Origin: Candidatus Nanopelagicales bacterium
GTDB taxonomy: Bacteria > Actinomycetota > Actinomycetes > S36-B12 > UBA5976
NCBI GenBank assembly: GCA_021742025.1
Contig: JAIOWT010000014.1
Location: 1-16,873, forward strand
Direction: 5' to 3'
Length of the DNA stretch: 16,873 nucleotides
Part shown: piece after piece, positions 1-9,123 of the stretch
How positions within the stretch are numbered: position 1 is the stretch's first letter
Layout: the number at the start of each line of letters is the position of its first letter
Notes under the pieces: generated by a model
What the model saw: only the letters and a program-made list of their open reading frames with translations
The model's database searches: none
Told to the model about the DNA's origin: nothing
Made by a program: the position numbers and the translations under genes

Positions 1-1
1 A

Positions 2-256
2 CTTTCCCGAAGCAGACTGTCTCATCAATTAGATCGCATGGAAGCAGCTGGCATAGTGTCTCGCGAAGTTAGCCCTGATGATCGCCGAGGGCAATTAGCC
101 GTATTAACAAACGCGGGCACGAGAGCATTGGTTTCTGCTGCTCCCGACCATGTAACCGGAGTGCGAAAGCACTTAGTTGATCTATTAACGGACGCTGAGT
201 ACAAAGCGCTTGGAAGTGCAGCTAAGAAAATTGCCGATCACCTGGACAGTCTGTAA
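2..256 (+). CDS. MarR-family transcriptional regulator, C-terminal part (5' end outside window)
   Basis: An open frame enters from the left edge with no start codon inside the winged-helix domain, so the gene begins upstream of the window. About 84 residues are visible. They read as the recognition helix of a MarR winged helix (SRSRLSHQLDRMEAAGIVSR), followed by the classic wing with its DDRRGQL motif (the Asp-Arg-Arg of MarR proteins), then the helical dimerisation tail. MarR dimers usually repress a neighbouring or divergent gene and release DNA when they bind a small aromatic ligand or are oxidised. The target cannot be seen here. The stop TAA is 3 bp before the GTG of tgt, so the two may be co-transcribed, but a functional link to tgt is not implied. 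The family call is firm; the ligand is unknown. Confidence 0.9.
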   Translation, partial: LSRSRLSHQLDRMEAAGIVSREVSPDDRRGQLAVLTNAGTRALVSAAPDHVTGVRKHLVDLLTDAEYKALGSAAKKIADHLDSL

Positions 257-259
257 CAA

Positions 260-1489
260 GTGTCCAAATCTGAATTTTGCTTCGATGTTGTAAGCAAGCC
301 AGAACGCAGTAGTAGCGCGCGAGCTGGAACCATTAACACTCCTCACGGCCAGATTCAAACCCCCGCTTTTATTCCAGTAGGTACCAAGGCAACTGTTAAA
401 TCGGTAATGCCTGAATCTATGCAAGAGCTTGGTTCCCAAGCATTGCTGGCCAATGCATATCACCTCTACCTACAGCCAGGCGCAGACATCGTCGATGACG
501 CCGGGGGTTTAGGCAAGTTCATGAATTGGCCAGGTCCTACGTTTACCGACAGCGGTGGCTTTCAGGTAATGAGTCTGGGCGCCGGCTTTAAAAAAGTCTT
601 AGCAATGGAGACCGACACCGTTCAGTCAGATGACGTGATTGCTGAAAACAAGACTCGGTTAGCTCATGTTGATGATGACGGAGTTACGTTTAAGTCTCAC
701 CTTGATGGCACCATGCACCGCTTTACCCCTGAGTTTTCGATGCAAGTTCAACATCAACTTGGCGCTGACATTATCTTTGCCTTTGATGAACTTACGACTC
801 TTATGAATACGCGTGACTATCAAGTAATGTCACTTGAACGCACTCGACTCTGGGCTATTCGCTGCATTGATGAACACAATAAGTTAACAGCCGAAAGATC
901 TAACAAGCCCTATCAAGCCTTGTTTGGAGTTATCCAAGGCGCGCAATACGAAGACCTGCGGCGTAAAGCAGCTTCTGACTTAGGTGCGATGAATTTTGAT
1001 GGCTACGGCATCGGTGGTGCGCTGGATAAACATGAACTTGGAACCATTGTTAGTTGGGTTACTGAAGAGCTTCCACTCGCCCGACCTCGCCACCTACTTG
1101 GAATTGGCGAGCCTGAGGATCTCTTCGTGGGCGTTGAGGCTGGTATCGATACCTTTGATTGCGTTTCCGCTTCACGAGTCGCCAGAAATTCAGCGGTTTA
1201 TAACAACTACGGAAGATTCAACATCACGAATGCGAAGTACCGCAGGTCATTTACGCCGTTAGTTGAAGGCTGTGAGTGTTACACCTGTACGCATTACACC
1301 CAGGCATACCTGCATCACCTTGTTCATGCCAAGGAGTTGCTGGCCTCTACCCTGTTAACAATTCACAATGAACACTTCATCGTTGGACTGGTAGCAAAAA
1401 TGCGCCAAACCTTAATTGAAGGAACATTCCAAGAATTCAAAACTGAATTTATGGGACAGTACCAAAGGCCAGGACTTACCAAAGACTAA
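260..1489 (+). CDS. tgt: tRNA-guanine transglycosylase (queuine/7-deazaguanine tRNA-ribosyltransferase)
   Basis: Exchanges guanine-34 in GUN-anticodon tRNAs (Asp, Asn, His, Tyr) for a 7-deazaguanine, the key step of queuosine formation, in the cytoplasm. The 409-residue protein shows the family landmarks: DSGGFQ at 97-102 with the acid/base Asp97, the nucleophile Asp300 in DTFDCV, and the zinc site Cys338, Cys340, Cys343 and His369 with the same Cys-to-His spacing as the Zymomonas enzyme. The base-recognition loop is atypical: it reads GGALDKHE at 252-259, where proteobacterial preQ1 enzymes have GGLAVGE, and Leu178 replaces the preQ1-pocket Cys that follows Asp-Glu. It starts with GTG 3 bp after the marR stop, without a strong Shine-Dalgarno, so translational coupling is possible. 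The stop lies 3 bp from that of the convergent transporter gene. Family certain; the base it uses (preQ1 or queuine) is open. Confidence 0.97.
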   Translation: MSKSEFCFDVVSKPERSSSARAGTINTPHGQIQTPAFIPVGTKATVKSVMPESMQELGSQALLANAYHLYLQPGADIVDDAGGLGKFMNWPGPTFTDSGGFQVMSLGAGFKKVLAMETDTVQSDDVIAENKTRLAHVDDDGVTFKSHLDGTMHRFTPEFSMQVQHQLGADIIFAFDELTTLMNTRDYQVMSLERTRLWAIRCIDEHNKLTAERSNKPYQALFGVIQGAQYEDLRRKAASDLGAMNFDGYGIGGALDKHELGTIVSWVTEELPLARPRHLLGIGEPEDLFVGVEAGIDTFDCVSASRVARNSAVYNNYGRFNITNAKYRRSFTPLVEGCECYTCTHYTQAYLHHLVHAKELLASTLLTIHNEHFIVGLVAKMRQTLIEGTFQEFKTEFMGQYQRPGLTKD

Positions 1490-1492
1490 AAG

Positions 1493-2170
1493 CTAACGAG
1501 CAGCCACATAAGTTGGCTCATTAGCTTTCACATGGGCGATCACGCGATACGTGACTGGAAGCATGATTACCTCAACCAGTGTCTTGTATAGGTAACCAAC
1601 TATGACATAGTTCAAGAAATCGCCGCCGGTGATAATTCCGTAGAAAGCTATAGTGCAAAACACTACGGTGTCGGCAAGTTCTCCAACCAAAGTTGATCCA
1701 ATTAGTCTGACCCAAAGTGAACCTTCATTGGTGCGTGCCTTGATTTTTACCAACACATATGAATTCAAGAGTTGTCCCACCAAGAATCCGCAGACGCTGG
1801 CAAAAACAATGCGCGGTACGAAACCCAAAATGGCTTCGTAAGCTTCCTGGTTATTCCAGCCACCACCGGGAGGTGATAACTGAACTAGCCAAAATGTAAC
1901 TGCGGCGAGAGTCGCCATTGCAAAGCCGACAAAGATTGCCTTGCGGGCAGCCTTAAAGCCGTAAACCTCGCTAAGAATGTCGCCAGTTATGTAAACCAAA
2001 GGGAACAAAAATGCGCCACCGTCAAGAATTAGCGGACCAACTGCAATGAGTTTTACGGCTCCAATGTTTGAAATCACAAGCAAGGAGACAAAGACTGCCA
2101 TTATCACTGGGTAATAACCCGAAGTAGTTGACGCGTAAACGGGTGCATTAGTTTTTTGGATGTTGGTCAC
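1493..2170 (-). CDS. yhhQ: Queuosine precursor transporter, YhhQ/DUF165 family
   Basis: An inner-membrane importer for 7-deazaguanine queuosine precursors (preQ0, preQ1 or queuine, depending on species). The 225-residue product has about six hydrophobic segments. It carries the DUF165 hallmarks FPLVYITGDILSEVYG at about 56-71 and SxLVGELADTVVF near 159-171, plus charged residues inside membrane segments, as is typical of this family. Its start is GTG. A possible Shine-Dalgarno (GAGGTGG) lies about 12 nt upstream, but a palindrome sits between it and the start, so a leaderless start from a TAAATT box is an alternative. It is convergent with tgt, which supports a salvage role. No queC, queD, queE, queF, queA or queG gene is present in the window, but absence from the genome cannot be judged here. 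Confidence 0.92.
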   Translation of the reverse strand: MTNIQKTNAPVYASTTSGYYPVIMAVFVSLLVISNIGAVKLIAVGPLILDGGAFLFPLVYITGDILSEVYGFKAARKAIFVGFAMATLAAVTFWLVQLSPPGGGWNNQEAYEAILGFVPRIVFASVCGFLVGQLLNSYVLVKIKARTNEGSLWVRLIGSTLVGELADTVVFCTIAFYGIITGGDFLNYVIVGYLYKTLVEVIMLPVTYRVIAHVKANEPTYVAAR

Positions 2171-2185
2171 TGGTTAATTTAACCA
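2171..2185. promoter_or_regulatory. Perfect 15-bp palindrome (candidate operator) between divergent yhhQ and MFS genes
   Basis: TGGTTAA-T-TTAACCA is a perfect inverted repeat around a single central base. It abuts the GTG of the transporter gene and fills nearly half of the 34-bp space between the two divergent start codons. It would overlap the -10 region of the leftward promoter (TAAATT on the minus strand, 2176-2181) and lie just behind the rightward -10 box. This is a good position for a repressor controlling one or both genes. AT-rich palindromes can arise by chance, so binding is an inference. Confidence 0.4.
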
Positions 2186-2191
2186 CCTCAA

Positions 2192-2197
2192 TAGGCT
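2192..2197 (+). promoter_or_regulatory. -10 box (TAGGCT) of the MFS gene; probable leaderless start
   Basis: TAGGCT fits the actinobacterial TANNNT consensus. It ends 7 nt before the GTG start of the MFS gene, so transcription should begin at or within a base or so of the start codon. No Shine-Dalgarno is visible, as expected for a leaderless message. No convincing -35 box is seen. Confidence 0.4.
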
Positions 2198-2204
2198 GTT
2201 AACT

Positions 2205-3452
2205 GTGACCGAGCCTTCTGTTGAGTTAGCGCATCCACTGCAAAAGCGAACATTACAGACATTGGCCGGAGCTCAAACTCTGTCCGGTCTCGGTTACTCC
2301 AGTACGGTCGCCGCTGGCTCGTTACTAGTGGCAAGTATTACAAAGTCAGAAGCACTTGCCGGATTAGCTCAAACCTTTGGCGTTCTAGGCGCTGCCGCAA
2401 TGGCCTTGCCACTTGCAAACTTAACTAGGCGTGGTGGCCGCCGTCTTGCGCTTGGCTCTGGTTACCTCATAGGAGCAATTGGAGCTGCGTTTGCGGTAGC
2501 GGGCGGCACTTCTAGGATTCTTCCCGTTATGTTGCTTGGCACCTTCTTAGTTGGCGCTGCTGCCGCCTCTGGTTACCAAGCCCGGTACGCAGCTGTAGAC
2601 CTTGCCACGCACTCAACTCGCGCCAAGAGCTTGTCGCTCGTTGTGTGGGCTTCAACGATAGGTTCCGTTGTTGGTCCTAATCTGATGGGTCCATTTGGCA
2701 ACGTTGCAACTTTTTTTGGATTACCAAAACTCACCGGTCCATACCTGCTTTCGGCAGTCATGCTTGGGCTGGGTTCATTAATCATCTGGACTCGACTAAA
2801 GCCGGATCCTTACCTAACCAGCGTTGCTGGCCACAGTGAAGAATCATCAAGTAAAACTAAAGTTCCAACTAAGGAAGTTTTCAAGCACATAACTTCCATT
2901 CCTAATGCTCTGCTTGGACTGTTGGCGATCTCTATGGGCCACTTGATCATGGTTGCTGTGATGGTTATGACTCCAGTACACATGGCACACGTTGATGTCT
3001 CGCTAAACATCATTGGTTTTGTTATCAGCGTTCACATTGCAGGGATGTATGCCCTGTCCCCTGTAGTTGGCTATCTGACAGATCGCCTGGGACGCCAACA
3101 GGTAATTCTCATCGGAAGTTTGATTCTGATCGCTTCTGCTGTTATTTCTGGATTGTCTCCGGCCAATAATGAGATTCAGTTAGGAATCGGTTTGTTCCTG
3201 CTTGGCCTTGGATGGTCCTGCACATTAATCGCCGGCTCTACCTTGCTGTCAGAATCCGTTTCGGATCACTATCGCGCACCAGCTCAAGGCACATCCGATC
3301 TTGTAATGAATTTGAGCGCCGCAATCGGTGGTGCATTAGCAGGTGTAATCATCGCGGTATTGAGCTATGGCTGGTTGTGTGCATTATCGGCAATCCCAGT
3401 TGCCTATGTCGCTCTCAAAGCGACTAAGCAAATCTTAAAATCCCACGTCTGA
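2205..3452 (+). CDS. Major facilitator superfamily (MFS) transporter
   Basis: A 415-residue integral membrane protein with about 12 hydrophobic segments split by a hydrophilic central loop at about 203-225. The MFS motif A appears at the start of the second half (GYLTDRLGRQ, about 289-298), and a weaker version (NLTRRGGRRLALG) lies in the loop after the second segment of the first half. It moves a small solute or drug by proton-coupled exchange across the inner membrane; the substrate cannot be read from the sequence. Alternating small residues (GLGAAAMA, GGALAGVI) are typical of drug/metabolite exporters of this superfamily. The start is GTG with no Shine-Dalgarno and a -10 box just upstream, suggesting a leaderless message. 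It is divergent from yhhQ over 34 bp, so shared control is possible, and a role in 7-deazaguanine traffic cannot be excluded. Confidence 0.9.
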   Translation: MTEPSVELAHPLQKRTLQTLAGAQTLSGLGYSSTVAAGSLLVASITKSEALAGLAQTFGVLGAAAMALPLANLTRRGGRRLALGSGYLIGAIGAAFAVAGGTSRILPVMLLGTFLVGAAAASGYQARYAAVDLATHSTRAKSLSLVVWASTIGSVVGPNLMGPFGNVATFFGLPKLTGPYLLSAVMLGLGSLIIWTRLKPDPYLTSVAGHSEESSSKTKVPTKEVFKHITSIPNALLGLLAISMGHLIMVAVMVMTPVHMAHVDVSLNIIGFVISVHIAGMYALSPVVGYLTDRLGRQQVILIGSLILIASAVISGLSPANNEIQLGIGLFLLGLGWSCTLIAGSTLLSESVSDHYRAPAQGTSDLVMNLSAAIGGALAGVIIAVLSYGWLCALSAIPVAYVALKATKQILKSHV

Positions 3453-3472
3453 CACTTTTCATCCCAGACAGG

Positions 3473-3481
3473 TGCTAAATT
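3473..3481 (+). promoter_or_regulatory. Extended -10 promoter element for metF
   Basis: TGC-TAAATT is an extended -10 (TGn followed by TANNTT) in the 87-bp gap before metF. Transcription from it would start near 3488 and give a leader of about 50 nt, just long enough to hold the hairpin at 3501-3536. No well-spaced -35 box is visible. Confidence 0.4.
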
Positions 3482-3500
3482 AAGAAACTCAGGAAGCGAA

Positions 3501-3536
3501 GCCTCGTGGATTGATCCCCCCAGATCTCCAGGAGGC
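3501..3536 (+). promoter_or_regulatory. metF leader hairpin that contains the Shine-Dalgarno sequence
   Basis: The 5' arm GCCTC-G-TGGA-TT-GATC (3501-3516) faces the 3' arm GATC-TCCA-G-GAGGC (3523-3536) across a CCCCCA loop. This gives 13 pairs, interrupted by one G/G mismatch and a two-base bulge. The ribosome binding site GGAGG (3531-3535) lies inside the 3' arm, 4 nt before the TTG start, so folding would block translation initiation. No poly-U follows, so it is not a terminator. The pairing is seen in the sequence; a regulatory role (for example sensing a methionine-cycle or folate metabolite, or a protein or small RNA) is inferred. Confidence 0.5.
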
Positions 3537-3539
3537 AAG

Positions 3540-4433
3540 TTGTCAGCCGACACCGCTTTTGATGTTTCGAGCGCCACAGTTCAAACCCCCACCATCTCAT
3601 TTGAGTTCTTCCCGCCCAAAGATCCTGAAGGCGAACAAAAACTCTGGCAAACCATAGATGAGTTGCAGGAATTCAAACCAGACTTTGTCTCCATGACCTA
3701 TGGCGCAGGTGGTGGCACTCGCGATCGCACCGTTCGAATTGCTGCTGAATTCATTGCCAAAACTGGCGTGCCAGTGATTGGGCATTTAACTTGTGTTGGA
3801 TCAACCCGTGATGAATTAGTAGATGTCCTTGAGCAATACAAGTCAGAGGGATTTCACGGGGTCTTAGCGCTTCGTGGTGACCCTGTTGGTGGACCAACAG
3901 CCCCTTGGGTTACCACGCCTGGTGGCTTTGATTACGCTGATCAGCTTGTCGAGTTGGCTGCCGAGATCGGTGGGTTTTCAATCGGCGTTGCTGCCTTCCC
4001 TGACGTGCACCCGGCTTCGGAGGGAAACTTCGCCAAAGACATCAACGTCTTGCTTCGCAAGGAAGAACTTGGCGCAACATTTGCCATCACTCAGTTCGTA
4101 TTTGATAGCGGCCGCTACGAAGCCTTGCGTAATGCTCTCGATGATAGAGGTTCCAAGCTCTCTATCTATCCAGGCATCATGCCGGTAACCAGTTATCCGC
4201 AAATTGTGAAAATGTTAGAACTCAGTGGTGGCTACATGCCAAAAGCAACAAGATTGCGCTTTGCGCGGTATCAAAATGATCCAGAATCTCTAAAGCAACT
4301 TGGCATCGACGTTGCAGTTCAAATCTGTGAAGACGTATTTGCCCTCGGCGCTGAAGGATTGCACTTTTATGCGCTTAACACTGCTGGCCCAACTGCCGCG
4401 ATCATTAAGCAACTCTCGATGCTGGATCGCTAA
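3540..4433 (+). CDS. metF: 5,10-methylenetetrahydrofolate reductase
   Basis: Flavin enzyme that reduces 5,10-methylene-THF to 5-methyl-THF, the methyl donor for methionine synthase. The 297-residue length matches bacterial MetF. Visible motifs in order are FEFFPPK at 21-27 (Glu22 is the likely catalytic acid, equivalent to E. coli Glu28), MTYGAGGGTRDRT at 52-64, HLTC at 82-85, LRGDPVGG at 111-118, FPDVHP near 153-158, the Gln of ITQFVFD at 183-189, PGIMP at 211-215 and the C-terminal LHFYALNTAG. The start is TTG at 3540, chosen because AGGAGG lies 4 nt upstream and no better ATG or GTG is in frame nearby. That Shine-Dalgarno sits in a strong hairpin (see 3501-3536). The ABC-F gene follows 62 bp later on the same strand; no terminator is evident between them. 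Confidence 0.97.
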   Translation: MSADTAFDVSSATVQTPTISFEFFPPKDPEGEQKLWQTIDELQEFKPDFVSMTYGAGGGTRDRTVRIAAEFIAKTGVPVIGHLTCVGSTRDELVDVLEQYKSEGFHGVLALRGDPVGGPTAPWVTTPGGFDYADQLVELAAEIGGFSIGVAAFPDVHPASEGNFAKDINVLLRKEELGATFAITQFVFDSGRYEALRNALDDRGSKLSIYPGIMPVTSYPQIVKMLELSGGYMPKATRLRFARYQNDPESLKQLGIDVAVQICEDVFALGAEGLHFYALNTAGPTAAIIKQLSMLDR

Positions 4434-4495
4434 CGCACTAGGTTTCCCAATACGCCCCTGACCTGCGAGAATAAAGCGACCTGAAAGGCGCTAGC

Positions 4496-6277
4496 GTGGC
4501 TCCCCGTAACTTAATTAACCTCGAGAATGTCTCGCTGTCCTATGGCAAAGGCGCCGTTCTGGACCATGTCTCCCTTGGGCTGGCCGAAGGCGCTCGAATT
4601 GGAATTGTTGGTCGAAACGGTGGTGGCAAGTCCTCGCTAGTGCGGATCTTGGGTGGGCAAGAAACTCCAAATGATGGTCGCGTATCAATGGCCAATGGCA
4701 CCCATCTTGGCACCTTGTCCCAGATCGATCAAGCTGATCCCAAAGCGACTGTGCGCGAGATTGTCCTTGGCGATCAAGCAGATCATGAGTGGGCCACAAA
4801 CTCTAAAGCTCGCGATGTTTTAACCGGGTTATTCGGTGGATTTGGCGAAGCAATTTTGGCGCGTGAAATGGGACCACTTTCTGGTGGTGAGCGTCGTCGC
4901 GTCGCACTTGCAAAACTGCTGATTAGCGACCTGGACGTTTTGTTACTGGATGAACCAACTAACCACTTAGATGTTGAAGCCGTTACCTGGCTTGCAGAGC
5001 ACTTGAAGACTCGTCGTGGCTTAGCACTTGCAGTCGTAACCCACGATCGCTGGTTCCTCGATGAAGTAAGTGATCGCACTTGGGAAGTAATTGACGGTCA
5101 AATCGAAGAATACGACGGTGGCTACTCTGCTTACGTTTTAGCTAAAGCTGAACGTATGCGCCAATCCAGCGTTGAAGAACAAAAGCGCAACATGTTGATC
5201 AAGAAGGAATTGGCATGGTTGCGTCGAGGAGCTCCAGCGCGGACAACTAAGCCTAAGTTTCGGATTGACGCAGCAAATGAACTAATCGAAAATGAACCAC
5301 CTCCACGAAACAATGTTGAGCTTTTGGCATTTGCAAACGCTCGCTTAGGTAAAACCGTTTATGAACTTCACAATGCAACAATTCGAGTTGGCGATCGAGA
5401 CCTATTCACGGGCTTGGATTGGAATGTTGGCCCAGGTGATCGCATTGGAATCGCTGGCGTCAATGGCGCCGGCAAAACTACTCTGCTTAAAGTGCTTACC
5501 GGACAACTAGAAGTTACCGCTGGCAAACTGGTAACTGGAACGACAGTTAAACCTGCATTCTTGTCCCAGCACCTCGAAGAACTTAATCCAAAGTGGCGAG
5601 TTCTAGAGGCTATTGAGCACATTTCAACCCACGTTGAGATCGGTAAGGGTAAGTCTCTAAGCGCATCCCAACTAGGCGAACGCCTTGGCTTTGGATCGGA
5701 CGCGCAATGGACACCAGTAGGCGATCTTTCCGGTGGCGAGCGTCGCAGGCTTCAGCTCACTCGCCTACTTATGGGTGGCCCTAACGTTTTAATTCTCGAT
5801 GAGCCTACTAACGATTTCGACGTTGAAACTTTGGCTGCCCTTGAAGATCTCTTGGATAGCTTTGCTGGCACCTTATTAGTTGTCTCTCACGATAGATACT
5901 TCCTAGAACGAGTCTGCGACACTTTTGTTGGTGTTATGGGTGATGGGTCACTTCGCAACCTCCCAGGTGGCTTAGAAGAGTACTTAAAGCTTCGTAAAGC
6001 GCAGCCAGATGAGCCGACAGCCTTTACGCAAGAATCGTCTGCCCCAAAGACTGAGTTAACGGCAACGCAGAAACGTGATCTGCAAAAAGATCTGCAGAGA
6101 ATTGAGCGCTCGATCATAAAGTTAGATGTTTCGATCAAGGAAATTCTCGGGGAAATGGAAACCCATTCTTCCAATTTCGAAAAGGTTGCAACTTTAAATG
6201 ATGATTTACAGCCATTGATTATGGAAAAGGAAGAGCTTGAGAATCGCTGGGTCTTAATCAGCGCCGATCTAGATTAG
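4496..6277 (+). CDS. ABC-F family ATPase (Uup-like), ribosome-associated
   Basis: A 593-residue soluble protein with two ABC ATPase domains and no membrane segment, the layout of ABC-F translation factors rather than transporters. Domain 1 has Walker A GRNGGGKSS at 39-47, signature LSGGE at 128-132, Walker B ending in Asp152-Glu153 and the switch His183. Domain 2 has GVNGAGKTT at 321-329, LSGGE at 411-415, Asp435-Glu436 and His465. A charged linker at about 205-290 corresponds to the P-site tRNA interaction motif. The last 75 residues (about 520-590) form a predicted coiled coil. That tail and the DEPTNDFDVETL sequence of domain 2 point to the Uup branch, known for roles in ribosome rescue or assembly and replication-linked phenotypes. 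The start is GTG with a weak AAAGG upstream. It is convergent with the EamA gene, and their stop codons overlap. A role in antibiotic resistance is possible but not indicated. Confidence 0.93.
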   Translation: MAPRNLINLENVSLSYGKGAVLDHVSLGLAEGARIGIVGRNGGGKSSLVRILGGQETPNDGRVSMANGTHLGTLSQIDQADPKATVREIVLGDQADHEWATNSKARDVLTGLFGGFGEAILAREMGPLSGGERRRVALAKLLISDLDVLLLDEPTNHLDVEAVTWLAEHLKTRRGLALAVVTHDRWFLDEVSDRTWEVIDGQIEEYDGGYSAYVLAKAERMRQSSVEEQKRNMLIKKELAWLRRGAPARTTKPKFRIDAANELIENEPPPRNNVELLAFANARLGKTVYELHNATIRVGDRDLFTGLDWNVGPGDRIGIAGVNGAGKTTLLKVLTGQLEVTAGKLVTGTTVKPAFLSQHLEELNPKWRVLEAIEHISTHVEIGKGKSLSASQLGERLGFGSDAQWTPVGDLSGGERRRLQLTRLLMGGPNVLILDEPTNDFDVETLAALEDLLDSFAGTLLVVSHDRYFLERVCDTFVGVMGDGSLRNLPGGLEEYLKLRKAQPDEPTAFTQESSAPKTELTATQKRDLQKDLQRIERSIIKLDVSIKEILGEMETHSSNFEKVATLNDDLQPLIMEKEELENRWVLISADLD

Positions 6278-7170
6278 GCAGCGGCTTTCTCAGCGCTCTG
6301 GCGCATGACAAGAACTACACCTAAGCCAGCAAACGCCATACCAACTAGTCCCACTAGTCCGATCACTTCATCGAACAAGAAATAGGCCTGGATGGCTGCA
6401 GTCGGTGGTACCAAGTAATACAGGCTCGATACTTTGCTGGCGCTGCCGGTTCGTAACATCCCGTAAAGCAAAACAATGGATGCGATCGACAACATCAAAA
6501 CTATCCAAATCAGGCCAAAGAAGAACTGTGGCACCCATTGAATAATCTGTTCTTCGGTTGAGAATGAAAGGATTGCAAATGCGATGGCGCTGATCGCATA
6601 TTGCGCACCAGTTCCACTCAAGAATGGGATTTCGCCACCGAGTTTCTTTTGAACCAGGTATCCGCCGCTAGTTCCCAGCAAGGCAATGACACAGATAAAG
6701 ATTCCAGTTAGCGAAGTTGTAGCGGTGTAATCGCCCTGGAAAACCTTTGGCAAAAGCAGCAACGCAATGCCCGCTACACCCAAGAACAATCCAACAACCT
6801 GCACCCAGCGCAAGCGCTCCCCCAGGAATGGAACCGCGAACAACGATACGAGTACTGGCTGGATGCTTACGATTACGGCGCTAATCCCAGCTGAAACACC
6901 CAGGCTCACTGCATAAAAAACGCCACCAATGTAAATCACATGCAGCAGCATTCCAACTGCGAATGACGCCTTGAACTGTTCTTTAGAAAGTTTCAATGGT
7001 TGCTTGAGTGCAGCGGCAATAGCAAAAAGAATCAAAGCGGCAAAAAAGTACCGAATCATTAAGAAAGTAAATGGTTCAGCGTATGGAACTATGTACTTGG
7101 CGCCGACAAATCCAGTGCTCCAGAGAAATACGAATAGCGCCGGTGCGTAACGTTCAAGTTGTTTTGGCAC
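6274..7170 (-). CDS. EamA/DMT-superfamily permease
   Basis: A 298-residue protein with about ten hydrophobic segments arranged as two five-helix EamA repeats (about 10-140 and 150-292). It opens with PALFVFLWSTGFVGAKY, a stretch typical of these 10-TM drug/metabolite transporters. Many members export amino acids or other metabolites; the substrate is not evident. Its GTG start follows the argG stop with no spacing (TAA then GTG), and a weak AGGT lies about 10 nt upstream inside argG, so the two are surely co-transcribed and probably translationally coupled. That placement suggests, without proving, a link to arginine or related amino-acid export. The stop TAA overlaps the TAG of the convergent ABC-F gene by sharing bases 6275-6276. 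Confidence 0.9.
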   Translation of the reverse strand: MPKQLERYAPALFVFLWSTGFVGAKYIVPYAEPFTFLMIRYFFAALILFAIAAALKQPLKLSKEQFKASFAVGMLLHVIYIGGVFYAVSLGVSAGISAVIVSIQPVLVSLFAVPFLGERLRWVQVVGLFLGVAGIALLLLPKVFQGDYTATTSLTGIFICVIALLGTSGGYLVQKKLGGEIPFLSGTGAQYAISAIAFAILSFSTEEQIIQWVPQFFFGLIWIVLMLSIASIVLLYGMLRTGSASKVSSLYYLVPPTAAIQAYFLFDEVIGLVGLVGMAFAGLGVVLVMRQSAEKAAA

Positions 7171-8598
<1,428 letters not shown>

Positions 8599-8613
8599 TT
8601 GGAGTTACAGGTC

Positions 8614-9120
8614 CTAATTTCCCTTAGCAGGTGTGGTTCTGCGCATACGTTGATAGAACTTTCCAGGCTGGCTCGTGCTTGGCTGCGGGTCGCCAATGTT
8701 CTCAAACCCAATTAGCTCATAAGCCTTGATCGCTGAATAGTTATCCACCCAAACGCCCAATCCCTGTTCGCTCCAAGGCTTAACATCAACTTGCGAATCC
8801 ACATACTCAATCAAAGCCCGCATCACACCTTTGCCGCGTGCCTCAGGACGCACCCAACAGCCTCTGACCCAACAGCTTGCGGCAAAATCTTCATCGACTA
8901 CATCAACGAACATGATTCCTATGTCGCCTGATTCATCGCTTGCTAAAACGAAATCAGATTTGCTCAGCCGGGCTCGCCAGAATCTCTCAGGTCGAATGGA
9001 TTCTGTTTCAAATTTGGCACCAAATGCTTCAGGATTTGCCTGCAAGGACGCCAAGCGAATTTCCCGAACTCGCTCCCAGTCATCTGGACCAAAAGGTGCG
9101 ACTTGGATCTTTGAAGTCAT
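8614..9120 (-). CDS. GNAT-family N-acetyltransferase
   Basis: A 168-residue single-domain acetyl-CoA-dependent acyltransferase. The acetyl-CoA pyrophosphate loop is seen as VRPEARGKGVM at about 90-100 (R/Q-x-x-G-x-G/A pattern, here Arg95-Gly96-Lys97-Gly98), followed by the usual helix and the late motif NYSAIKAYELIGF at about 127-139, which carries the Asn and Tyr of GNAT motif B. The N-terminus (IRLASLQANPEAFG) is typical of small-molecule or protein acetylases of the RimI-like type. The acceptor substrate is unknown. It starts at ATG 3 bp after the stop of the dehydrogenase gene and ends 27 bp before argG, so it belongs to the same transcription unit. Confidence 0.9.
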   Translation of the reverse strand: MTSKIQVAPFGPDDWERVREIRLASLQANPEAFGAKFETESIRPERFWRARLSKSDFVLASDESGDIGIMFVDVVDEDFAASCWVRGCWVRPEARGKGVMRALIEYVDSQVDVKPWSEQGLGVWVDNYSAIKAYELIGFENIGDPQPSTSQPGKFYQRMRRTTPAKGN

Positions 9121-9123
9121 GAA

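Noticed and set aside
185..463. 92-residue open frame on the minus strand over marR/tgt
   Set aside because: It lies antisense to two clear genes, resembles no family and has no ribosome binding site; it is a shadow frame.
2171..2204. preQ1 riboswitch upstream of yhhQ
   Set aside because: The gap of 34 bp holds no preQ1-I or preQ1-II pattern (no C-rich loop followed by an A-rich tail pairing with the SD).
3453..3539. Known SAM-II, SAH or THF riboswitch before metF
   Set aside because: Length, loop sequences and conserved blocks do not match the consensus patterns I can recall; only the SD-containing hairpin is supported.
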